Program-made: the position numbers and the translations under genes | Notes under the pieces: generated by a model | The model's input: the letters and a program-made list of their open reading frames with translations, nothing else | Told to the model about the DNA's origin: nothing | Database searches by the model: none | DNA from: Elusimicrobia bacterium HGW-Elusimicrobia-2 | Lineage (GTDB): Bacteria > CG03 | Assembly (NCBI GenBank): GCA_002841685.1 | Contig: PHAM01000012.1 | Coordinates: 1-37,322 of the forward strand | Direction: 5' to 3' | Length of the DNA: 37,322 nucleotides | Part shown: in pieces, positions 16,164 to 25,395 of the stretch | How positions within the stretch are numbered: the first letter of the stretch is position 1 | How the letters are laid out: each line of letters begins with the position of its first letter

Positions 16164-17887
16164 AAATTAAAGTTGTATATGCTTTTCTAATTTTTGCTGC
16201 GACTGATTTAATTGCGTACAATCCTTCCGCATCTATTACTTAATGCCCAAAACAATTGGGACACGAAAGATGGGACTATATGGAACGAGGAACAGTATAA
16301 TTATTATCCGGGTGTGAACTGCTCTAATTTTTTTCGCAGTGTGTGATAGCAGGGGGGCTTGAGATATTTAAGTTTAAGGAATTTCTTGGTTTTACCGGGT
16401 TTGACGACAAGGGTTGCATAAATGCTTGTGATGTTTTAGCAAGTTTTTTTAAAAAAGCAGTCCATATAAATGGAGTTACAAAAACAAAAGAAGAACTTGG
16501 AGGACAAAAACTGGAAGATGCGGTAACAATTGTCGAAGGAGATGCAATTGTTTATGGAAGAACTTATCAGAATGATAATTATCAACATGCTGTACTTGTT
16601 GGACACTATACAGGTTCTTTATCAGGAATAAATTTGGGAGCATACGCTAATTCAAATGACATGGGTGGAAATATTAGTCTAACAGGGATGATGAACGGGG
16701 GCTCCGAAAGTCCTTTTGATATTGCTACGGTGTTTCATTTTCCGACGAAGGAGGAAGCGGGCTGTGATGAAAGAATTTTTGCAACTGGTTCAACTTATTT
16801 AGGGAACGATGTTTTTGTAAGGGTAAAATATTCAGCCGAAGGCGTTAACATAGAGGGTTTTATCTGGGAAAATCCTGATCCTGAGAATGAGGAACAGGAT
16901 ATGATTATAGGCGAGCCCGAAGAAGTTCTTATTTTTCAGACGGGGTGCGCATATCTCATTTCGGGATTTTGCATAGATGCCAATAAAGGGTGTCCGTCGG
17001 AAGACAGGGTTTTTTCAAGTGTTTGGACAAGCACATCCCCCGCTCATTGGGCATACTGGGTGAGAAAAGCGGTTGAATACGCGAATGATAATTATGAACC
17101 GGATGTTGAAAGAGAGACGGAATTGCAAAATGCCCGGTGGTGTATTACTGATAGAAAAGGCGCGTACAACGAGATTATCAAAAACATTGGTTATGAATTA
17201 AAAAATCCGAGCAAAAACGCGCTGATTACCGAAGATACAATTTCTCCGGCGACTATCACAGATTTGTGCATAAGAACTATAAGCGGAGCGCCTTTTCTTT
17301 TCTGGCGCGCGGCGGGAGATGACGGAAATTCAGGCAGAGCATCATATTACGATGTGAGGTATGCGAGTTATTCGTTTGGAACAGAGACATTTGATATTCT
17401 GCCGCAACTTGCTTCAGCTTCATATATATATCCGTCCGAATCGGGCAATGAGGATTCTTGCCTAATCGCGCCTGAGGGAGATGGCGATATTTTTTATTTT
17501 GCCGTAAAAACAATTGATGAATACGGAAATTATTCTGATATATCAAATGTTGTTAGCTATAAAACCAGCGGAACGGGTTCATACCGGGGCCGAATAAAAG
17601 CGTACTGCTGGCCAAATCCGGCCAAAAAGGAAAATCCAAAAATAAAGATTGAATGTTCTTTAATAGAGAAAATTGTGTTAAAATTTTGTACAATTGCCGG
17701 TACTGAGATTTTATCAGCGAAAATAACTTCGCCGAAAGAGCTTGTTAATGCCGAAGAAGGGATTTATGCATATGAATATGAGTGGGATGTTAAAAAATTT
17801 GCTTCGGGAATTTATTTATGTGTTGCAAAAGTTTATGGTGAAAAATCAGCCGCTCAAAAAGTTATTAGGATAGCTGTGATAAAATAA
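16160..17887 (+). pseudogene. Secreted Amidase_6-like protein with FN3-like and C-terminal sorting/Ig-like domains, frameshifted
   Basis: A GTG start at 16160 opens a signal peptide (KIKVVYAFLIFAATDLIA) that reads to a TAA at 16241. The sequence continues in the +1 frame as 'NAQNNWDTKDGTIWNEEQY' and 'PGVNCSNF'. After a run of seven T (16328-16334) it returns to the first frame with SQCVIAGGLEIF. Eight T would give the Amidase_6 active-site pattern N-C-S-N-F-x-S-Q. The long intact part (from 16343, 514 residues) has GDAIVYGR, HAVLVGHY (probable catalytic His), an FN3-like region (ISPATITDL ... AAGDDGNSGRASYYDVRYAS), and a C-terminal β-domain starting YCWPNPAKKENPKIKI, as in FlgD/sorting-like tails. 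Predicted exported cell-wall or peptide hydrolase, now inactive unless the shifts are sequencing errors or are recoded. Confidence 0.65.
16431..16502 (+). repeat. 72-bp exact direct repeat, copy 2
   Basis: Second copy, inside the Amidase_6-like pseudogene, where it encodes the same residues in their probable original context, between 'GCINACD' and 'GQKLEDAV'. Confidence 0.95.
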
Positions 17888-17934
17888 AATGACTTGCGGT
17901 TTCGGGAGAAATTATTGAAACGGAGGACGGTATA

Positions 17935-17995
17935 ATGAAAGAATATAGAAGTATCAGGAGCATTCAGGGGCCGCTCATCAGGGTTGACGGTGTGA
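17935..17995 (+). repeat. 61-bp direct repeat, right copy (5' end of functional subunit B)
   Basis: Right boundary of the island. It supplies the first 20 codons of the intact B gene with a new ribosome site (ACGGAGG at 17921-17927). Repeat-to-repeat distance is 3092 bp. Confidence 0.95.
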
Positions 17996-19311
17996 CGGGA
18001 GTCGGTTATTCGGAGGTGGCGAATATCCGCCTTGAGGACGGTTCCCGCCGCATGGGAAAGGTGCTGGATATATCCAGGGACAGTGCCCTGATACAGCTTT
18101 TTGAGGGTACGGAAGGAATAAATATAAACGGTTCCGGGGTGTCTTTTCTGGGAGAGACACTTCATTTCGGCGTGTCCCCTGAGATCCTTGGAAGGGTTTT
18201 TAACGGTGTCGGCAAGATTATTGACGACGGCGGCGAGATCATACCCGACAAAAAACTCGACATAGACGGGTTCCCTATAAATCCTTACGCGAGAGATTAT
18301 CCGGAGGAATTTATCGAGACGGGGGTGTCGGCCATCGACGCCATGACAACTCTTGTCAGGGGACAGAAACTTCCTATATTTTCGGCCTCCGGACTGCCTC
18401 ACAACGAACTGGCGGCCCAGATAGCCAGACAGGCCCGTGTCGTGGGTAAGGATGAGAAGTTTGCTGTTGTTTTCGCGGCCATGGGCATCACTTTTGAGGA
18501 GGCCCGTTTTTTTCAGAAAGATTTCGCCAGAACGGGCGCGCTTGAGAGGAGCGTGCTGTTTATAAACCTCGCGGACGATCCGGCTATAGAAAGGATAGCC
18601 ACACCGAGAGTCGCCCTTACGGCGGCCGAATACCTGGCTTTTGAAAAAGATATGCACGTTCTGGTGATTCTTACAGACATGACAAATTACTGTGACGCTT
18701 TAAGAGAAATATCCGCGGCGAGAAAAGAGATCCCCGGCAGACGCGGTTATCCCGGCTATATGTACACGGATCTGGCGTCTATCTTTGAGAGGGCGGGGAG
18801 AATAAAAGGCAAGAAGGGTTCTATAACGCAGATCCCTATCCTGACGATGCCGGAAGACGATAAGACCCATCCCATACCGGATCTGACGGGATACATCACC
18901 GAGGGACAGGTGATAATATCCAGGGTACTGAACAAAAAAGGAATATATCCGCCCATAGATGTTCTCCCGTCGCTGTCAAGGCTCAAGGAGAAAGGTATAG
19001 GCGAGGGTAAGACCCGCGAGGATCACGGCAATGTGACGGCGCAGCTGTTCGCCAGTTACGCCCGCGGAAAAGAGGCCAAGGAACTGGCTCTGATTCTCGG
19101 CGAGGCGTCGCTGACAGAGGATGATGTGAAGTTCGCCGCCTTTGCTGATGAATTTGAACAGCGCTTTGTGGCCCAGTCCGTGAATGAATCACGGGATCTT
19201 GCCGCGACACTTGATTTGGGCTGGGAGCTTTTGAAAAAGATTCCCCGCAAAGAACTCAAGAGGGTGAAAGAAGAACAAATTAAAAAATACATGAAGGCCG
19301 GGACCGATTAA
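17935..19311 (+). CDS. atpB: V/A-type ATP synthase regulatory subunit B
   Basis: 458 residues, normal length for the non-catalytic nucleotide-binding subunit. Family marks: '[20 protein letters not shown]', '[20 protein letters not shown]', '[20 protein letters not shown]', '[20 protein letters not shown]'. No Walker A lysine, as expected for B. The first 61 bp repeat those at 14843, and the ribosome site ACGGAGG is provided by the inserted island, so expression may no longer be coupled to subunit A. The rest is GC-richer like the other ATPase genes. Confidence 0.96.
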   Translation: MKEYRSIRSIQGPLIRVDGVTGVGYSEVANIRLEDGSRRMGKVLDISRDSALIQLFEGTEGININGSGVSFLGETLHFGVSPEILGRVFNGVGKIIDDGGEIIPDKKLDIDGFPINPYARDYPEEFIETGVSAIDAMTTLVRGQKLPIFSASGLPHNELAAQIARQARVVGKDEKFAVVFAAMGITFEEARFFQKDFARTGALERSVLFINLADDPAIERIATPRVALTAAEYLAFEKDMHVLVILTDMTNYCDALREISAARKEIPGRRGYPGYMYTDLASIFERAGRIKGKKGSITQIPILTMPEDDKTHPIPDLTGYITEGQVIISRVLNKKGIYPPIDVLPSLSRLKEKGIGEGKTREDHGNVTAQLFASYARGKEAKELALILGEASLTEDDVKFAAFADEFEQRFVAQSVNESRDLAATLDLGWELLKKIPRKELKRVKEEQIKKYMKAGTD

Positions 19312-19314
19312 TAC

Positions 19315-19935
19315 ATGAGACTTAATGTAAACCCCACGCGCATGGAGATGCAGAGACTGAAGAAGTCCCTTGTCCTCGCCCGCCGCGGCTGGAAAATGCT
19401 AAAGGACAAGCAGGATGAGCTGATGAGGATCTTCCTGGAGAAAAAAGATGTTTTTTTTAAACTTTACAGGAAATGCAATGAGGATATGAGGGAGATCCTG
19501 TCGCTGGCCATAGCGGGTAACGCTTTTCTTTCCGGGGAAAAAACATCGCATCTGGCGTCGCTTTCCGGGGCCAGGCTCTTTCTTGAGGCCGGCGTGAAAA
19601 ATATTTTCAGTTTGAAGGTGCCGGATTTTCATGTGAAATATTCGGGTAAAGCCATAACTTACAAATCCGCCGAGAGCGTTGTTTACTGGGATAAGGCGGT
19701 GGAGAAAGCTTCCAGGCTGTTGCCGGATATTATCGCCGCAGGGGCCCTTCTTTTTGAAATACAGGCGCTTTGTATTGAGATCGCCTCAACAAGGCGGCGG
19801 GTGAATGCGCTGGAATATATAATGATACCCAATATCACCGAAACCGTTAAGTATATCAATTTCAAACTTGAAGAGATGGAAAGGGCCAACACCGTGCGTC
19901 TTATGAAAATTAAAGAAATTGTCAGGAGACATTGA
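19315..19935 (+). CDS. atpD: V/A-type ATPase subunit D (central rotor shaft)
   Basis: 206 residues, standard length. Begins 'RLNVNPTRMEMQRLKKSLVL', the conserved N-terminal helix of subunit D. The C-terminal helix 'STRRRVNALEYIMIPNITET' is the family hallmark, with R-R-V-N-A-L-E. Two long antiparallel helices form the shaft inside the A3B3 head. Starts 3 bp after the subunit B stop. Last ATPase gene; its stop overlaps the ATG of the GAF-HD-GYP gene (TGATG), so transcription probably continues. Confidence 0.95.
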   Translation: MRLNVNPTRMEMQRLKKSLVLARRGWKMLKDKQDELMRIFLEKKDVFFKLYRKCNEDMREILSLAIAGNAFLSGEKTSHLASLSGARLFLEAGVKNIFSLKVPDFHVKYSGKAITYKSAESVVYWDKAVEKASRLLPDIIAAGALLFEIQALCIEIASTRRRVNALEYIMIPNITETVKYINFKLEEMERANTVRLMKIKEIVRRH

Positions 19936-21107
19936 TGAAAAAAACAGAATTATCATCATCTGAGGCGAAAGTTATCCCGACGGCGGCGACCATCGATCCT
20001 AACCGTTTCGGCGAGTTATTGAAAGTCATCGAGGGCCTTCATAAGTATAATGTTCTGACATACACGGTCAACCGTGATCAGGAACTTTATGATCTCATAG
20101 TGAAGAAAGCCACCGATATTATGAACACCCACATAGGCTCGCTGATGCTCTTTGACGATAATGCTATGAAATTGAAAATAGTGGCGGCGCGCGGCCTGCC
20201 CCAAAAAGTTATTAAAACCAGTTCTCTTAAACCGGGAGAAGGCATCGCGGGCAAAGTTTTTCAGAGCAGAAAGCCCATTTTTTGCGAAGATATTGAGTTT
20301 GACGAGAGATTTAAGAGAAAGAGCAGGGTCAAATATTCTTCTAAAAGTTTTGTCGCCGTGCCGCTCAAGGTGAAGGGCCGTGTTGTGGGTGTGCTCAATG
20401 TGAACAACAGAAAAACCCGTGAGCCTTTCACGGCGGAGGGCATGAAAATACTGACGCTGATAGCGGATGAGGCGGCGATGACAATAGAAAACAGGCGTCT
20501 TCTGCGCAGTATAGAAAAAGCTTATATGGACACCATCGCTACGCTGGCGAAAATGCTGGATGAAAGGATGCCGTCCACAAGGGGCCATTCCAGAAGGGTG
20601 GCGGAACTCTCTTCGGAGCTGGCAAAGCGCATGGGTTTGTCTGAAGAGAGGTATCAGCTCATAAAACGAGCCGCGTTAATACATGATATAGGAAAAATAG
20701 GGATACAGGACAATGTCCTGCTGAAACCCCGAGCTCTTAATGCCGTTGAAAGAAAAATAATTCAAAATCATCCGCGGATAGGCAGCGAGATCGTTGACAG
20801 GGTGGAATTTTTCAATATTTTTGTGCCGATAATAGCGTTTCATCACGAGTGGTTTAACGGCGAAGGTTATCCCATGGGCTTGTCCGGGGCTCAGATCCCC
20901 CTGGGCGCGAGAATTGTCGCGGTTTGCGACGCGTGGGACGCCATGATTTCCGAAAGAGCGTACAGGGATCCTCTGACAAAACCAGAAGCGGCCGCGGAAC
21001 TTACGCGCGCCAGCGGCTCACAGTTCGATCCCGAGGTTGTCAAAGAATTCCTGAAAATGCTCAAAAAGAAAACGCGTAAAACGCCTTCCCTCTCTTGTTA
21101 TGAATGA
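19935..21107 (+). CDS. GAF and HD-GYP domain protein (probable c-di-GMP phosphodiesterase)
   Basis: 390 residues: a GAF domain (about 40-185, 'GIAGKVFQSRKPIFCEDIEF') followed by HD-GYP (about 195-375). The metal-binding pair is H250-D251 (ALIHDIGKIG). The HHExxxxGxGYP signature is present as HHEWFNGEGYP at 303-313. Such proteins degrade c-di-GMP (sometimes cGAMP) in response to a ligand bound by GAF. No membrane segment, so cytoplasmic. ATG 19935 overlaps the subunit D stop. It heads a chain of overlapping genes with a histidine kinase and a response regulator. Confidence 0.92.
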   Translation: MKKTELSSSEAKVIPTAATIDPNRFGELLKVIEGLHKYNVLTYTVNRDQELYDLIVKKATDIMNTHIGSLMLFDDNAMKLKIVAARGLPQKVIKTSSLKPGEGIAGKVFQSRKPIFCEDIEFDERFKRKSRVKYSSKSFVAVPLKVKGRVVGVLNVNNRKTREPFTAEGMKILTLIADEAAMTIENRRLLRSIEKAYMDTIATLAKMLDERMPSTRGHSRRVAELSSELAKRMGLSEERYQLIKRAALIHDIGKIGIQDNVLLKPRALNAVERKIIQNHPRIGSEIVDRVEFFNIFVPIIAFHHEWFNGEGYPMGLSGAQIPLGARIVAVCDAWDAMISERAYRDPLTKPEAAAELTRASGSQFDPEVVKEFLKMLKKKTRKTPSLSCYE

Positions 21108-21798
21108 GCTGAATGTCATAGCCACCCCGATAGGCAATCTCGCCGATATCACCGTTCGCGCGAGCGAGCTTCTGAAAAGATCTGACGCTATTATCTGTGA
21201 AAGTTCCGAGAAAACCAAAAAACTTCTTTTCGCTCTCGGTATAAAAGGCAAGCCGCTGATAAACTATCCATCTGACAACGAAGGCAGGGTGAGCTCTGTT
21301 TTCAGGGCCGCGGAAGTCAGGGATATGTGCGTGCTGGTCTCTTCCGCCGGAACGCCCGGCGTTTCTGATCCCGGGCATCTTATTGTCAGAGAGGCGAGGA
21401 GGCGCGGTATCCCCGTTTTCCCTGTTCCCGGGCCGCACGCGCCGGGGGCATGTTTGAGCGTTTGCCCGTTTAAGATCAAAGAATATATTTTCGCAGGTTT
21501 TCTTCCGCGCGGTTTTTCGGCCGCCGCCGCGGTTCTTAAAAAATATTTCACGCTTGGCGTTCCCGTCGTGGCTTTCGCGACAAAAAGAAATATAGAGCGT
21601 GTATCGAGGATTTTAAAAGAATATTTTCCACGCACTTCTGTTTTCGCGGGCCGCGAGATGACAAAAAAATTTGAAGAGTACGCGCTTTTTGATGACGCGG
21701 ATTCCTTCAGCGCATGGGCGTCGTCGAAAAAACTCGGCGAATTCACACTTGTTCTGAACCCGCGGGGAGGCCTGGAAGCGGGCGAAGAAATAAAATGA
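21100..21798 (+). CDS. rsmI: 16S rRNA (cytidine-1402 2'-O)-methyltransferase RsmI-like
   Basis: 232 residues, slightly shorter than typical RsmI (270-290). The N-terminal pattern 'LNVIATPIGNLADITVRASE' is diagnostic. The SAM-binding 'SSAGTPGVSDPGHLIVREA' matches S-D-A-G-T-P-x-x-S-D-P-G. 'VPGPHAPGACLSVCPF' replaces the usual G-P-S-A, and 'CESSEKTKKLL' replaces the usual E-D-T-R. These substitutions suggest a divergent member, though the fold (tetrapyrrole methylase) is clear. The ATG overlaps the previous gene by 8 bp and its stop overlaps the histidine kinase start. An rRNA modification gene in a signalling operon is unusual but may reflect simple clustering. Confidence 0.82.
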   Translation: MNELNVIATPIGNLADITVRASELLKRSDAIICESSEKTKKLLFALGIKGKPLINYPSDNEGRVSSVFRAAEVRDMCVLVSSAGTPGVSDPGHLIVREARRRGIPVFPVPGPHAPGACLSVCPFKIKEYIFAGFLPRGFSAAAAVLKKYFTLGVPVVAFATKRNIERVSRILKEYFPRTSVFAGREMTKKFEEYALFDDADSFSAWASSKKLGEFTLVLNPRGGLEAGEEIK

Positions 21799-24008
21799 AA
21801 CGCAAATCAGGGTTTTTCAGGAAATTTTTCCTCGTGATGATCTTCATCAGTGTCATACCCTTGTTTTTTATGGGTCTGCGGGCTGTCATAATAAACACGA
21901 AACTCTCGGGTAATGTGGAAAAAATCTCCTCGAATTCTCTTGAAACGGCGATTCTGGATAAGCAGAACCGCCTTTCGGAATGGATGGCCGGATCGATCGA
22001 CGATTATTTCTCCGGTTTGCTGCGCAACGTGCCCCGGATAGCCGAAAACATATCCGCTAAGGATGTGAGCGCCGAACAGCGCAGAAGGATCATGATCACG
22101 GAGTATAACACAGGCAGAGAGTTTCTCGCCCTGGCTCTTTTGGCAAGCCCCGGAAAAGTCCGTATGAAAATACCGGATAACTGGGAATACAGCGCAGGTT
22201 CTGTCGCTAAACTTGCCGGGGGTAAACCGAAATTCGCCTTTGGTGAGGTGTATTTCGTTGACAACTCGCCCGTGATAGATTTTATATACCGCTGCCCGGG
22301 AGGGGAATATCTGTATATTGCCATCAGCCTTGAATCAATACTTGGCAAAATCAAGGGAACGCCCTCGCAAATAGGAGAAGATGTTTTTATCGTCTCGTCT
22401 TCCGGGCGGATAATCCTTCATCCGGATTTGGCCAAGATGGCCGCCCAAAGGGATATTTCTTTTATTCCGCTGATAAGCGAATTTTTAACTTCCCGTTCGC
22501 CGCTCAGCAAGGGTGACTTCAACGGCATAAAAAACATTCCCATGATAGGTTCGATAAGCCCCGTGAGGCTCCTCGGATGGGGCGTGGTGGTCTGGCAGAC
22601 AAAAACGACCGCCTATGCGCAGGTGGGAATGGTGAAAAACGAGATCAAAACAACCAGCCGTCAGCTGATCAAACAGACTTATATACAGGTATTTGTCATA
22701 TCTCTCGCGGCTTTCTGGATAGCATTTGCTCTGGCTAAAAGCATATCCCGCCCGATAATGGAACTGAGCGGCGGCGCGCAGCGTGTGGCCGCCAGGGATT
22801 TCAGCACGGGGGTTAAGGTTGACAGCGCCGACGAAATAGGGGCGCTGGCGGAAATATTCAACCAGATGATGGATGAGCTTCAAAAGTATGACAGGATGCA
22901 GGCCGACAAACTGGACGCGCTGGTGTATTCCATCAAAGACGGCCTGATAATGATTGATCACGGCGGAAAGATACTTATGGCCAATGAGAAGAGCAGGGCC
23001 ATCCTTAATATGTTGGAATTTTCTCCCGGCGAAGATCTGGCCGCGGCCGTAAGAAGATCCGCTGATGTCTTTCCCCGGGCTGAAACCGCGTCGGAAATTA
23101 TTTCTGAGCTTTTGAATTCCGAAGAAGAAAATCCGAAATCAGAAATAGATATGACGCATGAGGATATGCCGAAATTTTATGAGGTGAGCAGGTATTCCGT
23201 TCTAACAAGGGATAAAATCAACATGGGCAGTATTATAACGCTGCGGGATGTGACGCTTGAGAAAGAGCTGGCTAAAATGAAAGACGACTTTCTGCATTCA
23301 ATAACACATGACCTCAGGAGTCCGATGACTTCCATCAGGGGCTTTCTGGAACTTCTGCTGGACGGCAGCGCCGGCGAAATCAATGAGGAACAGGAGAGTT
23401 TTCTGAAAATCATGGATGAATCCAGCGAAAAACTTCTGGGAATGATCAACAATCTTTTAGATGTGTCAAAGCTTGAGGCCGGAAAAATGGTTCTTAATCT
23501 CAACGATGCGGATCTGTCAAAAATGGCTTCACTAATTGTTGATTTCTTCTATCCTCAGGCGAAAAGCCTTAAGATAAATCTCAGTTTCCAATGCGCCAGT
23601 CCCCCGGATAAGATCAACATTGATGAAAATCTGGTAGAAAGGGTGATCACCAATCTTGTGTCGAATGCCATGAAGTTTACGCCGCCCGGAGGTTCCGTGA
23701 CAGTGGAGATCGCAGACGATGCTCCCTCGCCGGGTTTTTTAGCCGTGTCGGTTAAAGACACGGGCAAAGGAATTCCCGAGGGCGAGGTAAGCCGTGTCTT
23801 TGAAAAATTTCATCAGGTCGCAGACACCGCTTTGAAAAAAACAGGCACGGGCCTTGGCCTGACGGTGTGCAAGTACATTGTGGAAGCGCATTTGGGCTCA
23901 ATCAGCGCGAAATCCGTTTTTGGCAAAGGTTCGGAGTTCAGTTTTTATATACCCAAAGATCTGATAAAAGAAAACGGCGAAGTGCGCAGGAAAAGTGAGA
24001 CGCTTTAA
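21795..24008 (+). CDS. Membrane sensor histidine kinase (Cache-HAMP-PAS-HisKA-HATPase)
   Basis: 737 residues. Membrane segment 1 (about 9-31), a periplasmic Cache-like sensor (about 35-300), membrane segment 2 (near 'IQVFVISLAAFWIAFALAKS'), HAMP (after SISRPIMELSGGAQRVAARD), a PAS-like domain (LVYSIKDGLIMIDHGGKILM), HisKA with phospho-acceptor H505 in SITHDLRSPMTSIRG, then HATPase_c with N box 'ITNLVSNAMKFTPPGGSVTV', G1 'KDTGKGIP' and G2 'TGTGLGLTVCKYIV'. All kinase motifs are intact. ATG 21795 overlaps the rsmI stop (ATGA). The likely partner is the double-receiver protein at 25395, two genes downstream. Confidence 0.93.
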   Translation: MKRKSGFFRKFFLVMIFISVIPLFFMGLRAVIINTKLSGNVEKISSNSLETAILDKQNRLSEWMAGSIDDYFSGLLRNVPRIAENISAKDVSAEQRRRIMITEYNTGREFLALALLASPGKVRMKIPDNWEYSAGSVAKLAGGKPKFAFGEVYFVDNSPVIDFIYRCPGGEYLYIAISLESILGKIKGTPSQIGEDVFIVSSSGRIILHPDLAKMAAQRDISFIPLISEFLTSRSPLSKGDFNGIKNIPMIGSISPVRLLGWGVVVWQTKTTAYAQVGMVKNEIKTTSRQLIKQTYIQVFVISLAAFWIAFALAKSISRPIMELSGGAQRVAARDFSTGVKVDSADEIGALAEIFNQMMDELQKYDRMQADKLDALVYSIKDGLIMIDHGGKILMANEKSRAILNMLEFSPGEDLAAAVRRSADVFPRAETASEIISELLNSEEENPKSEIDMTHEDMPKFYEVSRYSVLTRDKINMGSIITLRDVTLEKELAKMKDDFLHSITHDLRSPMTSIRGFLELLLDGSAGEINEEQESFLKIMDESSEKLLGMINNLLDVSKLEAGKMVLNLNDADLSKMASLIVDFFYPQAKSLKINLSFQCASPPDKINIDENLVERVITNLVSNAMKFTPPGGSVTVEIADDAPSPGFLAVSVKDTGKGIPEGEVSRVFEKFHQVADTALKKTGTGLGLTVCKYIVEAHLGSISAKSVFGKGSEFSFYIPKDLIKENGEVRRKSETL

Positions 24009-25395
24009 ATCTCTTAAAAAAGCGGCGTGTTTTTTAGCGGTCTTTGCCGCGAGCGGTGTGATGCCTGCCGCTTCCGCGGATGACGACAGCGAAGATAGCG
24101 GCCTTCAGATGATAAGAGTGATTCCCGGGGACACTCTCCACGCCATAGCAAAGTTGTATCTTAAAGACCCGGACCGATGGCCGGAACTCCTCAAATATAA
24201 TGTGATAACTTCGGGAGACCCCGATGTTATTCATGTGGGGGATAAGCTTCTTGTGCCGGTGAAGGAAATAAAAAAATCCATGAGGGCGGCTTTTCTTATA
24301 GAAAAAATCGAGCAGGTCAGTTTTCGCGCCCGGGGAGAGGCGTTTTTCAGGGACGCCTCGCTCAATCAGAAAATATTCTACGAAGACACACTCCGTACTT
24401 TCGCGAATTCTCACGCCAAAGTGCTTTTCCCGACAAAAGAGGTGACGAGAGTGTCTCCCAACAGCCTTGTCATCATAAAACCGAGGGAACTGGATCAGGA
24501 AGTGAATCTTCTCAGAGGCGAAGTGTTCTTTAAAAAAACCAAGGTACAGACGCCTTCGGCGGTTTTAACGCCGCAGGAGGAAGGGCTTTACAGGGCCGTG
24601 GTCGGCGATGACAAGAGCACCAGTATAGAGGTGTTCGAGGGAAAGGTCGATGTCGTCTCACCCGACGGTAAAGGGAAAATAGAGCTGGATAAGGGTTTTT
24701 CCTCAAACATTAAGTTCGGGGATCTTCCGATGGCGCCCGCTGAAATAACAATGCCTGACGCGCAGCAGTTAAAAGCTCTCAAAGACGATATAACGCTTCC
24801 GGCAGATTTTCAGATCAGTGTCGCCGATATCGAGACGGTGGGGGTGTTTAATCCCGAGGCCGATAATTTTGTCCAGGAGGTGACGAAGCGCGATAAGATC
24901 CGGAATAAAATAAGTTCTGTGGAGATCGCGCTGGATGAATATTTTTCGCAGATCATCCTGAAGCTGAAGCCGCTTGACGTACAGAAGGAGATCAGCAAGC
25001 TCGCCGACGGCAAGTATTATTACCGCGTGGAATATGCAGGGGGGGATTCCGCCAGATATTCAAAAGTGAAGGGGTTTGAGCTCAACCGCGCGGCCAGGGA
25101 GATGAGTGTGATCATACTCTATCCGCCGGCTAATTTAAAAATCGATGACGAATTCATCGAGGTGCGTGGCTCCGCCAGCCGCGACATATCAAAACTTTCC
25201 ATAGACACGGCGCTGGTGGGCCTCGGCGACGACGGTTCGTTTTCCCAAATAGTGTATCTTCCTATGGGGCCGCATGAAATGGAGATAGTTTTTCAGGACC
25301 GCCTCGGCAACACAAAAAAAATTCTGCGGCGCGTGGTGCGTGCCAAAAAACAGCCCGGGTTCCTGCAAAAAATTTTTGGAGGGTCACAGAATTGA
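23995..25395 (+). CDS. Exported LysM-FecR domain protein
   Basis: 466 residues. GTG start at 23995 inside the kinase 3' end. A signal peptide (residues 1-27, RFKSLKKAACFLAVFAASGV with cleavage after ASA) is followed by LysM (about 38-85: IRVIPGDTLHAIAKLYL, ending VIHVGDKLLVPV), which binds peptidoglycan. A FecR-like β-rich domain (about 115-230: 'EDTLRTFANSHAKVLFPTKE', VNLLRGEVFFKK, SIEVFEGKVDVVSPDG) and a C-terminal β-domain (about 370-450) follow. Between a kinase and a response regulator, it may be a periplasmic sensing or wall-anchored partner; that role is inferred. Confidence 0.85.
   Translation: MRRFKSLKKAACFLAVFAASGVMPAASADDDSEDSGLQMIRVIPGDTLHAIAKLYLKDPDRWPELLKYNVITSGDPDVIHVGDKLLVPVKEIKKSMRAAFLIEKIEQVSFRARGEAFFRDASLNQKIFYEDTLRTFANSHAKVLFPTKEVTRVSPNSLVIIKPRELDQEVNLLRGEVFFKKTKVQTPSAVLTPQEEGLYRAVVGDDKSTSIEVFEGKVDVVSPDGKGKIELDKGFSSNIKFGDLPMAPAEITMPDAQQLKALKDDITLPADFQISVADIETVGVFNPEADNFVQEVTKRDKIRNKISSVEIALDEYFSQIILKLKPLDVQKEISKLADGKYYYRVEYAGGDSARYSKVKGFELNRAAREMSVIILYPPANLKIDDEFIEVRGSASRDISKLSIDTALVGLGDDGSFSQIVYLPMGPHEMEIVFQDRLGNTKKILRRVVRAKKQPGFLQKIFGGSQN

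Larger units (their letters stand above)
14904..17934. mobile_element. AT-rich genomic island in the V-ATPase operon
   Basis: The 3031-bp insertion separates subunits A and B. It is much richer in A+T than the flanking operon, contains only broken or accessory genes (Amidase_6 remnant, HEAT-repeat protein, Amidase_6-FN3 pseudogene), and is bounded by a 61-bp duplication of the start of the B gene, so an intact B is rebuilt on its right side. This resembles elements that restore their target gene on integration. No integrase or transposase is visible, so it may be a decayed or non-autonomous element, or a product of homologous recombination. Confidence 0.75.

Noticed and set aside
14843-17995. 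61-bp repeat as a pure assembly artefact
   Set aside because: The two copies differ by one synonymous base and have distinct, sensible contexts on each side; long reads would still be the proper test.
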